In this document: positions 35,045 through 47,729 of the stretch, piece by piece
How the letters are laid out: each line of letters starts with the position of its first letter
How positions within the stretch are numbered: the stretch's first letter is position 1
Assembly: GCA_037952775.1 (NCBI GenBank)
Contig: JBANAY010000003.1
Span: 37,076,001 to 37,140,000, forward strand
Length of the DNA: 64,000 nt
Source: Clonostachys chloroleuca
Taxonomy: Eukaryota > Ascomycota > Sordariomycetes > Hypocreales > Bionectriaceae
Direction of reading: 5' to 3'
Notes under the pieces: generated by a model
Seen by the model: the letters and a program-made list of their open reading frames with translations, nothing else
The model's database searches: none
Told to the model about the DNA's origin: nothing
Program-made: the position numbers and the translations under genes

Positions 35045-35400
35045 CATTTAATTCTTCGTTCCCTTTATCTGTCGTCCAAGATGCCTACTTTAAAAAATGG
35101 GCAGATTCAAGAGGCCCAGAGTGCTTTCGGCGCCTTAATTGTATCGTTGACGTGTACAACGACATCGTGCGCTTCTTCTCAGACGCACAAGTGCTGGTTT
35201 ACTGTACCAGACCTCGCACATTTCGAGTCACAAAGGTCTATGTGGTTGGCAAGGGCCTGAAGGAGCTTGATCAAATATGCCCAGTATGAGCTACATCTAG
35301 GGCGCTGGTAACGATTACCAGCGAACCGACCCGAAGATGACAGAGAAAGCGTGGAGCTCTAAATCATGCTGATGTCTGGGAGAAGACTTCATTATATCCT

Positions 35401-35735
35401 ATGATGGACACAATCGCACTATGTTTTTCCACCGACCAGGCGCCGAGATACATATTTCTCGCTTGTTTTCCAAGAAGGAAGATCTCTCCGGCCTTTTCCG
35501 AAGCCTACGCAAGGGTTTTGAGAGGCTCATTGTATCATTATATCTTATGCTATCCTTTCGATGGAGAATTTGATCTGGGCTTGATTACTACTTAATTGGC
35601 CAAACATTATACACCTCTTGTATCAACTATGGCTCCCTAGCACTATATGGGTGGTATACATGACAGAGTAAATTGGACAATCCACGAAACGGCCGCTCCA
35701 ATGATCTATATGCCGCCTTGCCATCAATGAATCAT
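35401..35735 (+). mobile_element. Ty1/copia integrase fragment A
   Basis: Translated in three frames, this stretch matches the better-preserved fragment at 46054-46530. Shared segments are RLFSKKEDLSGLF (versus QLFSKKGELPRTF), FDGEFDLG (versus FDGEIHQG) and GGIHDRVNWTIHETAAP (versus GGIYERVNRTIRQNAAH). The last corresponds to the conserved end of the copia integrase core (usual form NGVAERxNRTI). Frames are broken several times and stop codons intervene, so the fragment is dead. The 37.3-kb reverse transcriptase piece lies downstream on the same strand and could belong to the same insertion. Confidence 0.65.
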
Positions 35736-37289
35736 CCTGTCCGGCTCTTAGTTGATGGGTGTGTCATATACATCCGCTCCGCCGCTATAGCCACGCAAGA
35801 TCTCTCGACTTCTTGCCCGGACTCTGGTGCCCCGACTCCGGCACGCCATCCTGCTGATACTGTGCGGGACCCGAACTACCCTCGCTTGCCATGCTGGCAG
35901 TGTATCGGCTCCATGTTCAACCATGGTACCTCGTGCGCTCTTAGGCAGATGTCGGTGCATTGTGCCATGCACCAGACAGGAGATTATCCTGCATTATTTC
36001 CAAGACTGCGCCGCGTTGTCATTTGCCTGCTGCGAGGGGCCTCAGCGCTGGTCGTCAACCCTCAGTGACGCCCCAGGTCAACGGCTGGGGTTCCGTTCCC
36101 CAGGGCGAGATGGCAGCAGACCATCCACGGTATCTCCCCTCGTGCCCATACCGTCGTTGCACCTGCTTTGTCTGCCCCTGCCCCTGTCACCCCAGGACTC
36201 CTCGCCTCTGAGATCCTCTTTATATCAGGGAATACCTAGGTATGTCTTTCTACGATGGATTAGTAAGGGAAATACAACACTGTCAATGTCAAATTGCCTG
36301 ACACCAACCAGCCAAAAAGCTACCATGAGCTCTTCGACTATGGCACTACTTGTAGGACCTGGGAGGATGGAGCCGCAGAGTAGCAGAAGCTTGAGGAAGA
36401 TCCATCAAATAATGCTTAGCTGCCATGTGGCGGATCGAATAGCTGAAAATATGTCCCGGCGGGTTGATGAGGAGGAATCTCGCTAGGGATGCAAATCGGC
36501 GAAAACAATTAACACGATGAAAGCTGGTGGCTTGCGCCGCTCGTGGTACAAGTGTATATACTACCGGATCCGACGGAGAAGTCGTGTCACATGATCTGCT
36601 GGAACGCAACCCCTACGTCCTACAGCATCTCTAGAATGGAAATTTCACACGACAAGGCGCTTCAACAGTGAGGAGATTGCGAAATATGCCTGCCTGAGTA
36701 TGCCGGAAGAGCCCAAAGCTCGAGCATCGCCAGCTCACCAGGGTTAGCGCTCTCACCAGTTGCAATCCCAGATGACAACCTTAGGAAGAAGGGTCTCGAG
36801 GGCTCTTGAGCATGCCGAAGAGACGAAGCGCATCACCGAAGCGACAAGTCGTTCGACGGATGCTCCGGCGGCGATGAAGATGACAAGATGGCAACCGGTT
36901 CCATGAAGACTTGTAGCCTGTCTCCTACGCCCGAGGTGCCTCCTCACTCAAATCGCCACGGTGTTGCGTGACGCCTCCGGAGTCTCTCCTACATGGTTTT
37001 GCAACCGAACAAGGAGATCCGGGAATTGCTGATGGTCTCTCTGCTCTCCACGGGGATCCACGCTGAGTCTACACCGGGTGGTGTCACCTTCGTATCTGAA
37101 CTGTCCTTCGGAGCCGGTGGCGGTTCAGGTGCGGGCTGCTGAGCCGAGACTATGTACATAGGCGGTGCCTCTCAGTGTGGAGCCTTGAGGAAGCGGAGGT
37201 CGATGATGAGCATACAGTGCCACTCGCATGAAATAGACTCCTCTCCTGGTAGAAGGGTCAACGGAAGACTCACCAAGAGCACCGACGCC
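35736..37289. other. Decayed sequence between copia fragments
   Basis: Frames of 60-220 residues without domains. The distance is consistent with the decayed part of a copia polyprotein between integrase and reverse transcriptase, but no motif proves this. Confidence 0.35.
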
Positions 37290-37830
37290 AACGCGACCAC
37301 AGGGCACTCACAGGGTGCACCCATTTCACCCACACCGTGGTGTGCGCAGTAACAACCTTCAGAACGTGATATTCCTGGAGGATATCTCAGCAGGGACTGT
37401 ATGGGAAGCAAAGAGAACTGTGCTCACACAATCACCAACAATAAATACAACGCTGCAGCCAACGCCTCATCTTGGCACTCACACCGTCGTTGCTGCTGCT
37501 TGGAACGTATATCCTAACAGGTCGGATATCATGTAAGCCTACCGGCAGTCGGAGTCAACGCTGCAACGAGGGATATGTGCAAAGCTCCCCAAGGAAGTCG
37601 AGGAGAGGCACCCCAAAGGCAAAGTGATGCAAGTTGTCAAGCCGCTGTACGGGATCGCGGAGGCAGGCCTGCATCGGTATACAACATACCACAAGCATTT
37701 TACAACGCGCCTGAAGATGACGACCTCTTCCTATGACCCATGCCTGCTGATCGCGGGAAATGACGCTGTTGGCTTCGGTATCTTTGGGATGCAAACAGTG
37801 GAGGAAGTAGAACTGACATGCTGCCTATAA
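37290..37830 (+). mobile_element. Ty1/copia reverse transcriptase fragment
   Basis: The frame at 37555-37830 reads KLPKEVEERHPKGKVMQVVK, then PLYGIAEAGLH and TTSSYDPCLLIAG. These are the palm-domain landmarks of copia reverse transcriptase (usual form VVKPLYGLPEAG...YDPCLL). Upstream, in another frame, SQRLILALTPSLL is the preceding conserved block. At least one frame change separates them, and the catalytic Tyr-x-Asp-Asp motif is not found downstream, where a charged unrelated frame begins (37818-38054). It is a dead fragment. Confidence 0.75.
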
Positions 37831-39882
37831 CACCTGATGTCGGTGGCTCTACAACCACTTCGCTCTCCGCTGCGCTCTGGGAGGACCCTTCTGTGAACGC
37901 AGGAGAGCAAGTTGCTGCCCCCGTCTCACCGGCGGATAATTCAACGGGCAGAGACCCAGCCGTATTCACAGACGAGGCTCGCGCCGCTATCAAGGGGAAA
38001 AGAAAGGCCGAGTCGGATGATGAGGTGTTGGAGCATAAACGGCCCAAGAGCTAGCGGGTATCAATGCCTTAACCGCCACTCCTCCTTATTAGACTGAATA
38101 ACTAGGCAAATGGCTGATGTTTTATTGGAAATAAGCTGAGAAATGCTGAAATTAAGCCGCTGTTTCTCGATTCTACGATGGGTCGTGTCATATTATTGAT
38201 CAGTCGTTGGAACTGTGACCGCGACTATGAACCATTGATACCATGTGGCATGTCGTCGAATTAGCAAAGAATTGGATATTATCCGTGGCTCGCACGTCAC
38301 ACATTTTGCCACTTCATGTTTGGAATGGGACCCAAGCATGCTCATACCAAAGCTGAATTCCACCGGCGTGGTTGAGTGCTCGCCACCATTGGCTTTTACC
38401 CTTTCCACCTTGGGATATCCCCCTTCGTTCGGAGCTGCCTCTGTGGTGCGAAGCGTGCAGAGGTGTCAACCAGGTCGTAAACTCAATATTTTGCTCAGAG
38501 CAGGCTGCAGAGGACTTATCTGCCTAGATTGTTTGCTATTAGATCCGAAAAAAAAGGCCAGGAGTCACCTTGGGCGTAAAACCTTGTGGTCAATTCTGGC
38601 ATCTTCCCATTCTGCGTGACCAGAGGCCCTGTGAGGCTCTCCCCCACGTTTATCTTGATATTAGCAAGCTTTCTTTGATTGCTTTTGACACGGGTTCGCA
38701 TCAGGTCTTGTTCTAGATATCCACACCGTCAAAATTGCCGGCTACGCACTTTTACATACGCAATTATTCAGGTAATATTGCGGGTAGCGGCCGTGAGAAA
38801 CACACTCCCTGGGGTTGAAACGCCTCCAGCAGGGAACCCCGGGTTGACCTCCTCGTCAGCAAGTTCCGATGAAGCCATCCTGCTACACTGCCCTGGAAGC
38901 AGATCAGATCCGTCAGACCATCTCAACCCTCCTCCGTTGCCGACAACCCGGCATCCCATACCACATCACGATGCCGCAGTTCTACATAGCCGGAATGCCC
39001 GTCGTGGACACGCCCAATCTGAAGTCCTTGAACTGGGAGGAAGTGAAAATATTTAGTGTAGAGGACGGCACGGTTATGCGAGCATAGGCTAATGGGAGAG
39101 ATGGGGTAGCTATGCTAGGGGACGGCCGGTAGTAGTGGACCTGGACGAAGATGGGGGCAAGGACGGCGATGTGAACACCGAAGAGCGAGCCGATACGTGA
39201 GGAGGTATACTTCGTGGTCGCCAAGGGGACGAATAAAGCAACTGGTGAACCCGACCTTCAGCTTCCTTCCACTCTTGAAACATGTGCATCCCTCCCAATC
39301 CCAACTGCAGTTCCCAGAGCCCGCCGCTACCGCATAACCCACCCACTTCAACTACAGTCCTACAGTCCTTCAAGGTTGTTTGACCAACACGCCGGATTCA
39401 TTGCGGGATGCGATGACAGTACTATGGAGCAATTCCTGATAGTGTCAATTAGCTGTATTCGAGAATTGACTGGAGAAAGAAATGCAAACGTCGCGGAGTT
39501 TTACGGCTAGGGAGATTGGCAGGTTCACATGGCAGTTCGCATGCAGTACAGCCAGGCCAAAGGGCGCGGCGAGGCCAAGCTTCCCGGTGCACCGTTCACG
39601 ACCGGGCCCTGCACCTCCTGGTCCCGAGGACATCGATGATGAGCCCACGGATGATGTAGAGCCCCCGGCATCCAATCCATCCAGCCACGATGGCGACGAG
39701 GATATGCCAGACCGACCTACCACGCCCCCCAGAGGCACAGCCGCACCGGTTGCCCTATTCCCGTCCGCGCCGCTGCACGAGTCGGCCCCCACTTCAGACC
39801 CCTCGACGCAGACCGCGAGACCAATATCACGGACACGGAGTGGCGAGCCGGACATGTCCTGCCCACGAACTTTAGGCCCATA
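37831..39882. other. Decayed sequence, with coding-like relics
   Basis: The frame 37818-38054 is hydrophilic and ends KGKRKAESDDEVLEHKRPKS, like a disordered nuclear tail. From 39480 to 39880 a Pro/Asp-rich frame (PGPEDIDDEPTDDVEPPASN) appears to lead into the C48 protease relic after a frame change near 39790-39880. Confidence 0.35.
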
Positions 39883-40752
39883 GTGGAGCTATCGATGGAA
39901 TTTGTACCACCACCCGTCACCGCGTCGAGCATCGAAGAACTCAAGAGGGATGTCGAGCAATGGAAGACGCAATACAAGGTACGGCCCAGGGGTTGCCGCC
40001 TGCGCAGGTTCAAAGACCTCCCCAACAACGTGGGCCTGTCAACGGCATATCTCGGATATAAAACTACAGCCGAGTACAATCAGTTTCTCGATGTTCAAGG
40101 TAAGCCCCCCACCACCCTGCAGCCGGGCCGCGGTGGCCCTCGGAAACTGCACCCGTTGAGCTACGAGGACTCGCAAGCAACGTCAACCACCTTCGGGCTC
40201 ATGTCATGTTTCCCTTCTTCAGCTGTTTTGCCGACCAGGTCGAGGAGGGAAAAGATCCCCTGGCGTACTCGGCAGTAGGTACACGGCCAGGAAGCTACTA
40301 GGCCGCCGAGCACTAGACCGCTTGTCCAGGGCAACTTCACTGGTGGGTTCCAGCCTTCTCAAGAATATTGGCACGAAGTTGGAAACCGTAACTTCCTTAT
40401 TGGAACCGTCAACTTCGGGAATATCAACGAAGGAGGGGGTACGCATTGGGCGACGTTTATTCTTGATAGACAAACATCAGTTGTCTACTACTAGGATACC
40501 CTCGTGACCGGAAGACAGAACCGCTTTGCTGCTGTTGTCGTTGTACTCCGTATGTTCCTAACAAACTGGGGCCAACCCTACAACTTCTTTGGGGTCTGCT
40601 GCCCTGTTTCCGACCAGAAAAGCGGCTGTGCATGTGGCCTCCTTGCGACCTTTTGCGTCTGGCAGGTTCTTCGGAGCTTCTATAGGCTTAAGCCGACGAA
40701 GCTCTTTGACAAATGTACACTGCTTCATGGACTGGAAGAGAAGAGAGGATGA
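39883..40752 (+). pseudogene. Ulp1-like (C48) cysteine protease relic A
   Basis: One reading frame runs 870 bases with two internal stops (TAG at 40276-40278 and 40492-40494). The N-terminal part contains EELKRDVEQWKTQYKVRP. The C-terminal part has the C48/adenain-type order: THWATFILDRQTSVVYY (catalytic His), then an Asp directly after the second stop (DTL), then the Cys motif as DQKSGCACGLLATF. Proteases of this fold cleave SUMO-like proteins or act as passengers of DNA transposons. The frame is otherwise undisturbed over a long distance, so inactivation looks fairly recent. A second diverged copy of the N-terminal segment lies at about 41027. Confidence 0.7.
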
Positions 40753-41026
40753 TGCGGCCCCTCAAGTCCCACGGCTCGTGAATCGTACTAGTCCTGGACT
40801 ATAACGACACAAGATTTCGTCTTCTTCAACAAGAAGATCAGCAACATTGTTGCTCATGGCATGGAAGAGCCAGCATGGAAAACATTTCAGCAGTGAGGTT
40901 GTCTGGTGACAACTCTAAGGACCGGAACGTATGTGATCAGATTTGAGTATCTCTCGAGTCTTGATTGGCAAGTGCTGCAGACGCCCTTGGCCAATCCCAT
41001 CCAAGTGCCTGGATATCACAGAGACC

Positions 41027-41140
41027 AACATGGAGGAGCTCAAGAGAGACGTCGGCCAGTGGGAGACACTGTATAAGGCCCGGCCGGGGTGGACCGGAGC
41101 GGCCAAAACCCACTGCCCCGACCTCGCCGAGTGGCGGTAA
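41027..41140 (+). repeat. Second, diverged copy of the C48 relic A upstream segment
   Basis: 41027-41085 matches 39931-39990 in DNA and protein: MEELKRDVGQWETLYKARP versus IEELKRDVEQWKTQYKVRP. The frame ends at a stop at 41140. No protease domain follows. Confidence 0.75.
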
Positions 41141-42128
41141 AGATATCTTATAAAGCGAGTCGAGCCATGGATGCGCGCAACTATCAATTGCGCCTTCGCA
41201 TCTGGCTAAACGACCAGCCGTATCCTGGCATGCCACCGCGGTGGACTGCCCTCGTCAATCATGCATGAAGCGATGACGAGCCTGGCTTCGGGCCGGTGGG
41301 ATCCGTGGCTCAGTCTTGTGTCGAATACCCGAAAGTGTCACATCGCTCCGATCAGTCAGCGGGAGTTGTGATGGAGGCGAGGAGGCAGCGATGGCCTACT
41401 GTCGTCATAGAATCTAATGAGTCTCGTTGTGAATAGTCTATCAGCATTATGGAGGGTAATAGCGATGACTTCGCGCTCATCCAAAACTACCTGTACGAGG
41501 TGTGCGAGAGGCGTGTGGAAGCCGATGGGACTTTTTCGAACGATTCGGTCCCTGAGCAATTTGAGGACGAGCGAGACTTTTGGTTCTCGCACGGGACTCG
41601 CGTGGCCATCTCCAAAGCCTCAACCAATGGGCATGGATGCCTTTATTCCTTCTCGCCCGATCGATCGTAGGAGCCCAGCCCCTCGCATCCTGTTTAAAGA
41701 CGTGTATAACGCAGCAGGGTTCACTATTTTTAAGGAGAACTTTGACTTTTGGTTTTGTGCTGGAAATGCTTTGAACCACGAAGGAAATCCGCTATCTTTG
41801 CTGCGATCCATTATCGCCGGGACCACTCTGCCTCTTTACCCCTTCTGTATATCAATCATCAACGGCTCCTTTAATCGAGTTGATCAAACGCTTCGGTCCA
41901 AATCGGTATGAATTGCGGGGCATTTGGCTCATCCTCGCTCTATACCCCTCGACAATCTCATCGCGAAGCAGCAGCACTTCAAGGCTTTCTTGTTGCTTTG
42001 CACAGGTACAGAAACCCAGCCCCATGCTCCTGTTGCCAAAGGAGCTCCTCGAGCAATATCAACGTGGTTTGAAGGTTCCGACCAAGCAGTTAAGAGAGAT
42101 GATATACAACCTGACTACTTCTGCGAGC
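41141..42128. other. Decayed sequence
   Basis: Overlapping interrupted frames (41417-41911 and 41449-41670). The second, MEGNSDDFALIQNYLYEVCE, is acidic and coding-like but short. No family is recognised. Confidence 0.3.
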
Positions 42129-42570
42129 TACATGCAACCTAGGTCCCTTCTTCTTTGTACGTACATCAGAACCGCCCCCCCGGTCCTATATAAAAGATCT
42201 TTTATCAAAGTATTATTAACTCTTTCTTAAGGTATTATAATCCGACCCGAGGAGTAAATTCTCAAGGATATTGAGGCCTACCGGTGATATATTAAGGGGT
42301 AGCTAAACCCTGATAGTATATTTCCCGATAAACTGTGGTGCTGGGACAGACTTAATATACAGGATCTTAATGTGAGTTAATAACTTATTAATAACTTATG
42401 AATCCTTTATTAATTCTTGACAGGAGGATGACCAGGTTATTCTTCCCCTCGGGGAATACTTCTGTCGACTTCCCTCTAGTGGCAAAGGCCTGTGTTGGAG
42501 TGTGGGTGAATCTGACCCGTGCACAGGTCAGGTTGTCTATTTCCTCCAGTTAACATTGTGCTCTTGATTA
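42129..42570 (+). pseudogene. Copy 1 of a duplicated two-exon orphan gene (mutated)
   Basis: This aligns with 49920-50310. The exon 1 equivalent is 42237..42371, exactly 45 codons in both copies. A 52-base intron follows (GTGAGT at 42372, CAG at 42421-42423). Exon 2 reads EDDQVILPLGEYFCRLPSSG and ends TGQVVYFL before a stop. Compared with the 50-kb copy, the start ATG is ATA and several codons have become stops through C-to-T or G-to-A changes (QTY becomes a stop-containing triplet; GQP becomes G-stop-L). The pattern is what repeat-induced point mutation or deamination leaves. Function unknown. Confidence 0.75.
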
Positions 42571-43050
42571 TTGCATCCCTGCTGCAAATCCAAGTTGAAA
42601 CGTGGAAGATCAATCCTCTACCACACAGCTCCACAGCATCAATTCGACCTAAGACCCGACTTCTAAAGAGAGACGACTGACCTACACCATAAAATACACC
42701 CGCCTGTTCTCATAATCAATCGGAAATCAGCCAATGATCCTCCCAATGACTACAGGGTGACTGGTAGTCCCCTACGGCTAGACTTCTGTGATATATTTCT
42801 CTGGAACCGAGTAGCACTACGAGCACAATGCCAACAAAAGAGCGATCACCCATACAGAGCCGTATCTCCCCAAGTTCATCGGTATTGGAACAGCTGCTAC
42901 TTTGCTTTCAAGCGGGTGGGTGCCTTGAATCCCGGCCCAAATGCGAAGGCACAAACTGTCCAACTGGAATTTCGATGGATGCCTAGAAGCATTGCCACTG
43001 CATTGGGTGACGAAGAGCTCGGCAAGGCCAGATCCTCTAGCACCCCTAAA

Positions 43051-45020
43051 CCAGAAGTTGCTCATATCATCCCTTTCTTATTCACCAACAACACGAGTAA
43101 CGCCAATATACCCGCAAGGGTGACGCCTTTCGTCCGGTCAACACTAAAACAATAACGTCCGAAAGGATGTCTGAGATCATCAGTGATTGCACTGATAGCT
43201 CATCCCTCACATCAACCGTTCAATTCAACAGAAGCAATCTTGTGACTGGGACTGTCTTTGTGCACTTCGGGGAGTTCATGATAAATCATACGTAACTAAG
43301 GGATATTGGTTTGTACAAGGCCGATGCAAGCGAGGAGCTTTCCGTTCGGCGCAGACGATGACGTTGACACGCACGCTCGGCTGACGACGACCTGACGGAC
43401 CACTCCCTCCTTTCCACACATTACAATGATGGCTGCGTCATCTTCGTCTGCTCTCACGTCCCCGTAGAGTCTCAGTTCCGACAGCGGTAACACATTTAAA
43501 GGCTCAGTCATCATGCCACTATGGTTCTCTTATTGAAGCCGGTTGAGCCTGTGTTCAAGGAGATTCCTAACTAGCACCGCGATCTCACAAACGAAAGGAG
43601 ATACCCTGCACCAACCGAACCTGAGATCAAACAAGAGGACCTCTTCGGCGGTATCTCTACACCCGATGACATGTGCAGGGCAGTCAACCTTATTCTGTGA
43701 AATTATCATTTTCGAGGCTACCGGCAAAGCAAAGTTCTTCCCGCGTGCCAAGCCTAGCCAAGCGACGCTCAACTCCGAAGTGCAGGCACTGGCAGAAACG
43801 CAGCTAAACGATCAGGAAGAGACCAGCCCTTCCAGCAAGCCAGCAACTCCAGGAGATACCGGCGACCAAGTTCGCTAATGACGCTACATTCATCTTACGC
43901 TACGTGCATAGGGCCTGTCCTCCCTCGGAGTGGACGTTACTCTCGATCTCTCGTCGCTGGCCCCAACCCTGCCCTCCCCTGGAACAGACGTCTCTCCTGA
44001 TCCTTCTCCAGTCGTCCTGAATGTATCGCTGTGCTTAGGGCATAGGACGCCTTCGCGGACACTCGCATTGGAGCTGGTAAGGTTAGGGAGGCCTGAGAGT
44101 CCTGCCCACCATTGCACTGGTGAGGCTGTCTGGCCCCGGGTTGATGGCCTTCTTGCTCTCATGAGACGGCACTGTCCGTACTATATCGACCTGTACCAAC
44201 AAACACACGCTCAGTTGCGAACCTCACGCATACAGAGGCTCGATCGTGAATACACCTCCGCCTTTCGCCGTCTGACCCAGCGCGAACATCCACACGCTCG
44301 ATCGTCGACCTCACGCTCCCATACGAACTATTGCGACTATGAGCGTGGCTGGTATGAGTATTCGTCCTGACAGGCAGTAGGATAGGAGTGTTGATAATAG
44401 CAGGACTACGGAGGAGCAGCCGGGTTACGGAAGCTTCCTCGAGGCAGCCTGACCCAGCGCTCTGCTGGCAGGAGCTCGGGCACCGGCCAGAGGTAAATAT
44501 AACCGGGCTCACGGAAAGGATCACAGCACTACGCACCGCCCTGGAAGCCGAGAACGGCTTCAATCCTTGCTGGATCGAGACGAAGCCCATCCGCTTTAAC
44601 AGCGCCAGCGACAGGGCGAACTAGAAGTTGCCCGTGGGAGGCACGGTCCCACGGGGCACCCAGATGGGACCCGGCCTGGAGCAGTGGGAAGGGTCCCTGG
44701 ATGCCAAAGGGTGGCCCAAGCAGGCCAAAGGGGGCAAGCAATGTTGGATCACGGTCATCATCGGCTCGCACCTGAACTGGGTCGAGCATAAAAGCCTCGA
44801 CCTCCTGGAGGAGAAGCATGCTACCTTGGTAGCAGTGATCAACCGCGGCAACCGAGGCGGCAAGGTGATGCTCGTCTGGGACTCCGACAGGCGAGCAACA
44901 CCCCTCGGCCTCAGAGAGCGGGCGACGACGCACATCAACAGTGGTCCCGTGAAGGCAGTCTACAATGCCCTTAGGGACAATGGGAGGAATAGGCCGCGGA
45001 CGGAGTATACCATTCTTTGA
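43051..45020 (+). repeat. Longer copy of the 32.7-kb repeat, with an orphan coding frame
   Basis: 43051-43089, 44394-44478 and 44931-44982 match the deleted copy at 32.7 kb. Between them the frame 44628-45020 is open for 130 residues with coding character (CWITVIIGSHLNWVEHKSLD, GGKVMLVWDSDRRATPLGLR). Upstream in the same frame are ITALRTALEAENGFNPCWIE and a stop at 44622-44624. No family is recognised. 43930-44370 is a separate long frame (146 residues), whose sense is uncertain. Confidence 0.6.
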
Positions 45021-46053
45021 GAGAAGTCCATCCTGGAGGCAGCTTCTTCGAGGTGGTCTGGCGTTGCGCGGCCTTTAAGATGTTCAATTTCTCGTGCCGA
45101 ATTAATGATAAGGATACATGGCGTTCATCTTTCTACCTAGCTGGCGAGTGACTTAGGCTTAACTGATTTGATAGTCAACCGTCTTTCGTGGTTCAATTGA
45201 CAAATTGACCAAGAGAGTTGTTGACGTTTGAGAAAGACCGTACGGAATGACTTGAAGTCGAGTTTTTCGATGGGCGAAAGTGGTAAATTTGGGCATGGAT
45301 GAGACCGGGGAGGAATATATTGCATGAGCTAAGTGTCCACGAAGGGATCAGAGCAATCAAGTGGTCACCCGATGTCAATGAAGGTGATCGCGCCGAATAT
45401 CTCATGGAACGATTCGAAAAATAGTCGAAGAATGTCCGTGAAGACTATGATGAAAGTCAGGACTCTCTGTTTAGCGAGCAGTTGATCACCGACGCGAAAA
45501 ATCTCTAGGCACTAGGCGGGGTGAAGGTGACGGAAACGTCGATCGCTTTCATTCTCTTTGATTCGAGTCTGAGAAAGCCCCTGCAATCGCCGAATCATCT
45601 GAGTATACTACAGGAAGCGTGCCAGCCGCGGTCGATGCCCAATAGCGCGATGCTAAACACGCCATGGAAGCAGCCTCTTTCCGCCAGGACCGCCCCATTG
45701 CTCTGGGGCGGTTTGTCACTTACATTGTCCTTGCCGGTGGCCAGTCAATGGCTTTTGTTCTCGACTGCCGCCAGTCCCTTTTTACGTCTTGGATGCTTGG
45801 GAAGAAGAGGGGGGGGGGGGGAGAGAGAATCGCCGCACTGGCAAACTGCCTGGCGTTGTACCTTTCTTGAGTTTCCCTACTCTCCTCGCGTCGCCTATGC
45901 TGGTATCCCTTGCACAAAGCAAGAAGAAGATATCAGCTCATGAGGCGTCATCTGAGCCTACTGGGTTCGGCAGACACTGCGTGATTTCATGGGAACTCGC
46001 ATTGAACACTGGCTGGTCCAACCTCGTGTGGTTGCCCATGGGGAACCAATAAT
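45021..46053. other. Decayed sequence with a 13-G run
   Basis: Interrupted frames (for example 45664-45870, RFVTYIVLAGGQSMAFVLDC). A run of 13 G lies at 45809-45821. No domain recognised. Confidence 0.3.
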
Positions 46054-46530
46054 ATGTACCAAAATTCCTTTACCGATGATGCCACAGCGCTTACATGGCC
46101 TCAATTGTTCTCCAAAAAAGGAGAACTTCCTCGCACATTCTGGGGCGTGTATAAAGACACCGAGAAGGCTTGCGGGATAACTATACTAGGGTACCGCTTC
46201 GACGGTGAAATCCACCAAGGATTCATGTATCTGGCTCACCAAATACCACGTACATTCGAGACAACTGTACCTCATCAAAATTATACTGGCGGAATATATG
46301 AAAGAGTGAATCGGACGATTCGCCAGAACGCAGCGCACTGATCCGGGAAGTTCAGATTTGTGGCCAGTTAGCCCTCACGATCTCGGGGAAAACACGTGAG
46401 TCCAAGAGCAACTCTGAAACTCCTCAGGAACTGTGGTCGGAAGCTATGCTTTTGCTACGTGGCTTGAGAACGGATCTCATTGACGGCATCCGGCTCACCG
46501 TAACGACCGATGAGATTTGGATGGTTCGAT
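46054..46530 (+). mobile_element. Ty1/copia integrase fragment B
   Basis: The frame 46054-46341 contains YRFDGEIHQGFMYL (equivalent of the SDNGGEF region with its catalytic Asp), FETTVPHQNYTGGIYERVNR and TIRQNAAH. This is the conserved core of copia integrase, where the usual form is E-TVPYTPQQNG-AER-NRTI. Beyond the stop, reading on in the same and adjacent frames gives LIREVQI and PQELWSEAM, the usual continuation (LPKELWAEA). It is better preserved than fragment A but has no flanking gag, protease or reverse transcriptase in reach. Confidence 0.75.
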
Positions 46531-47729
46531 GAATCGAGGTATTGAGTACAGACCGATGTGGTCACCACCGTCTACATCGGAAGCATTCCCGTTCCTGACG
46601 CACAAGTTGAATGTGTAGTCGATCCCTCACAACCATCAACGCCTCTTTTGACGCCCCTAAGTCAACGGAAAATGGAGCCGCTGGAACGTAAGTAACATGA
46701 TCTTTTGGCAATAAGCACGGAATCGCGGGTAACTGATATCGGTCCGGCAGCTTTTTGTCATACTACAAAAGAGATTAGTAGCGCTCAGCCGAAAGGTTCA
46801 GCGATTCATATTATCAGTAATAACGAGATCAGATCATCGATATCAATCATACGGTACTCCACATTAAACTTCAAAACCATGAAGAATTTGCGATAGACCT
46901 GATTGGCGCCCAGTACAGCTGAGCAGCAAAGCTGTATACCTGGAGAGATTATGAGGGATATAGATAAAGATGTATTAGATCTCGGGTCCTCCCAGCAATA
47001 TACGACGAGGTTGATGGAGGGATCCCATCAACTCAGACCCCCGATCGAGTTGCGACATACACCGCGTGATTTCCCAAGAGGTTGCCCAGAATATTGTGAA
47101 TTCTCTCCAGGATTGCGGCAAAACTGTCAACGAGTTCATGGCCTTAGAGAATATAGACCAACATTACGACCTCGTCATGAGAGCTAAAGCCATATTGGGC
47201 GTCCAACCCGCTTTGGTGGAGGTTGGTCCCGCTGAGATGGGCTTTGGTATCCTCTGAACAAGATGACCGAACTTTTGGACGCGGTCAAATTGGCAGAGAA
47301 GAACATGCGCTGGTGATTGGGACGTGAGCATGGACGATGGGGTGCGGGTGAATTAACGTGTTTCACACGATGACGTGAAATGGATTAGCACATCTTATTG
47401 ATTGGTTTTGCCGTGGATTGTTTATTTGTTTGAATTTACATGGGATCGGAATGGGGAATGGAAGGAAAAAATGTACAATTGGACTGTATTACGGTTATAG
47501 ACCTGGAGTTTCACACGCAAAGGTCACTGACGAGGCCGTCAGTAATCGACGAGCAGGGGATGCCACTTGAGACACGTCCCGAGGAGGACGCTTGACTTGA
47601 GCAAGACGATTATCATCTGGATCTGCAACTCTCCGCCACGCATATTGCATTCAACTCACCTCCTTACTAGCCCGAGCCCTCCCCCCGTACTGTTGCTAAC
47701 CCCAGGACATATATCATTCATTGCCTAAT
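46531..47729. other. Decayed sequence, partly AT-rich
   Basis: Short frames only. The segment 46903-47257 has two overlapping frames without recognisable domain. Confidence 0.3.
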
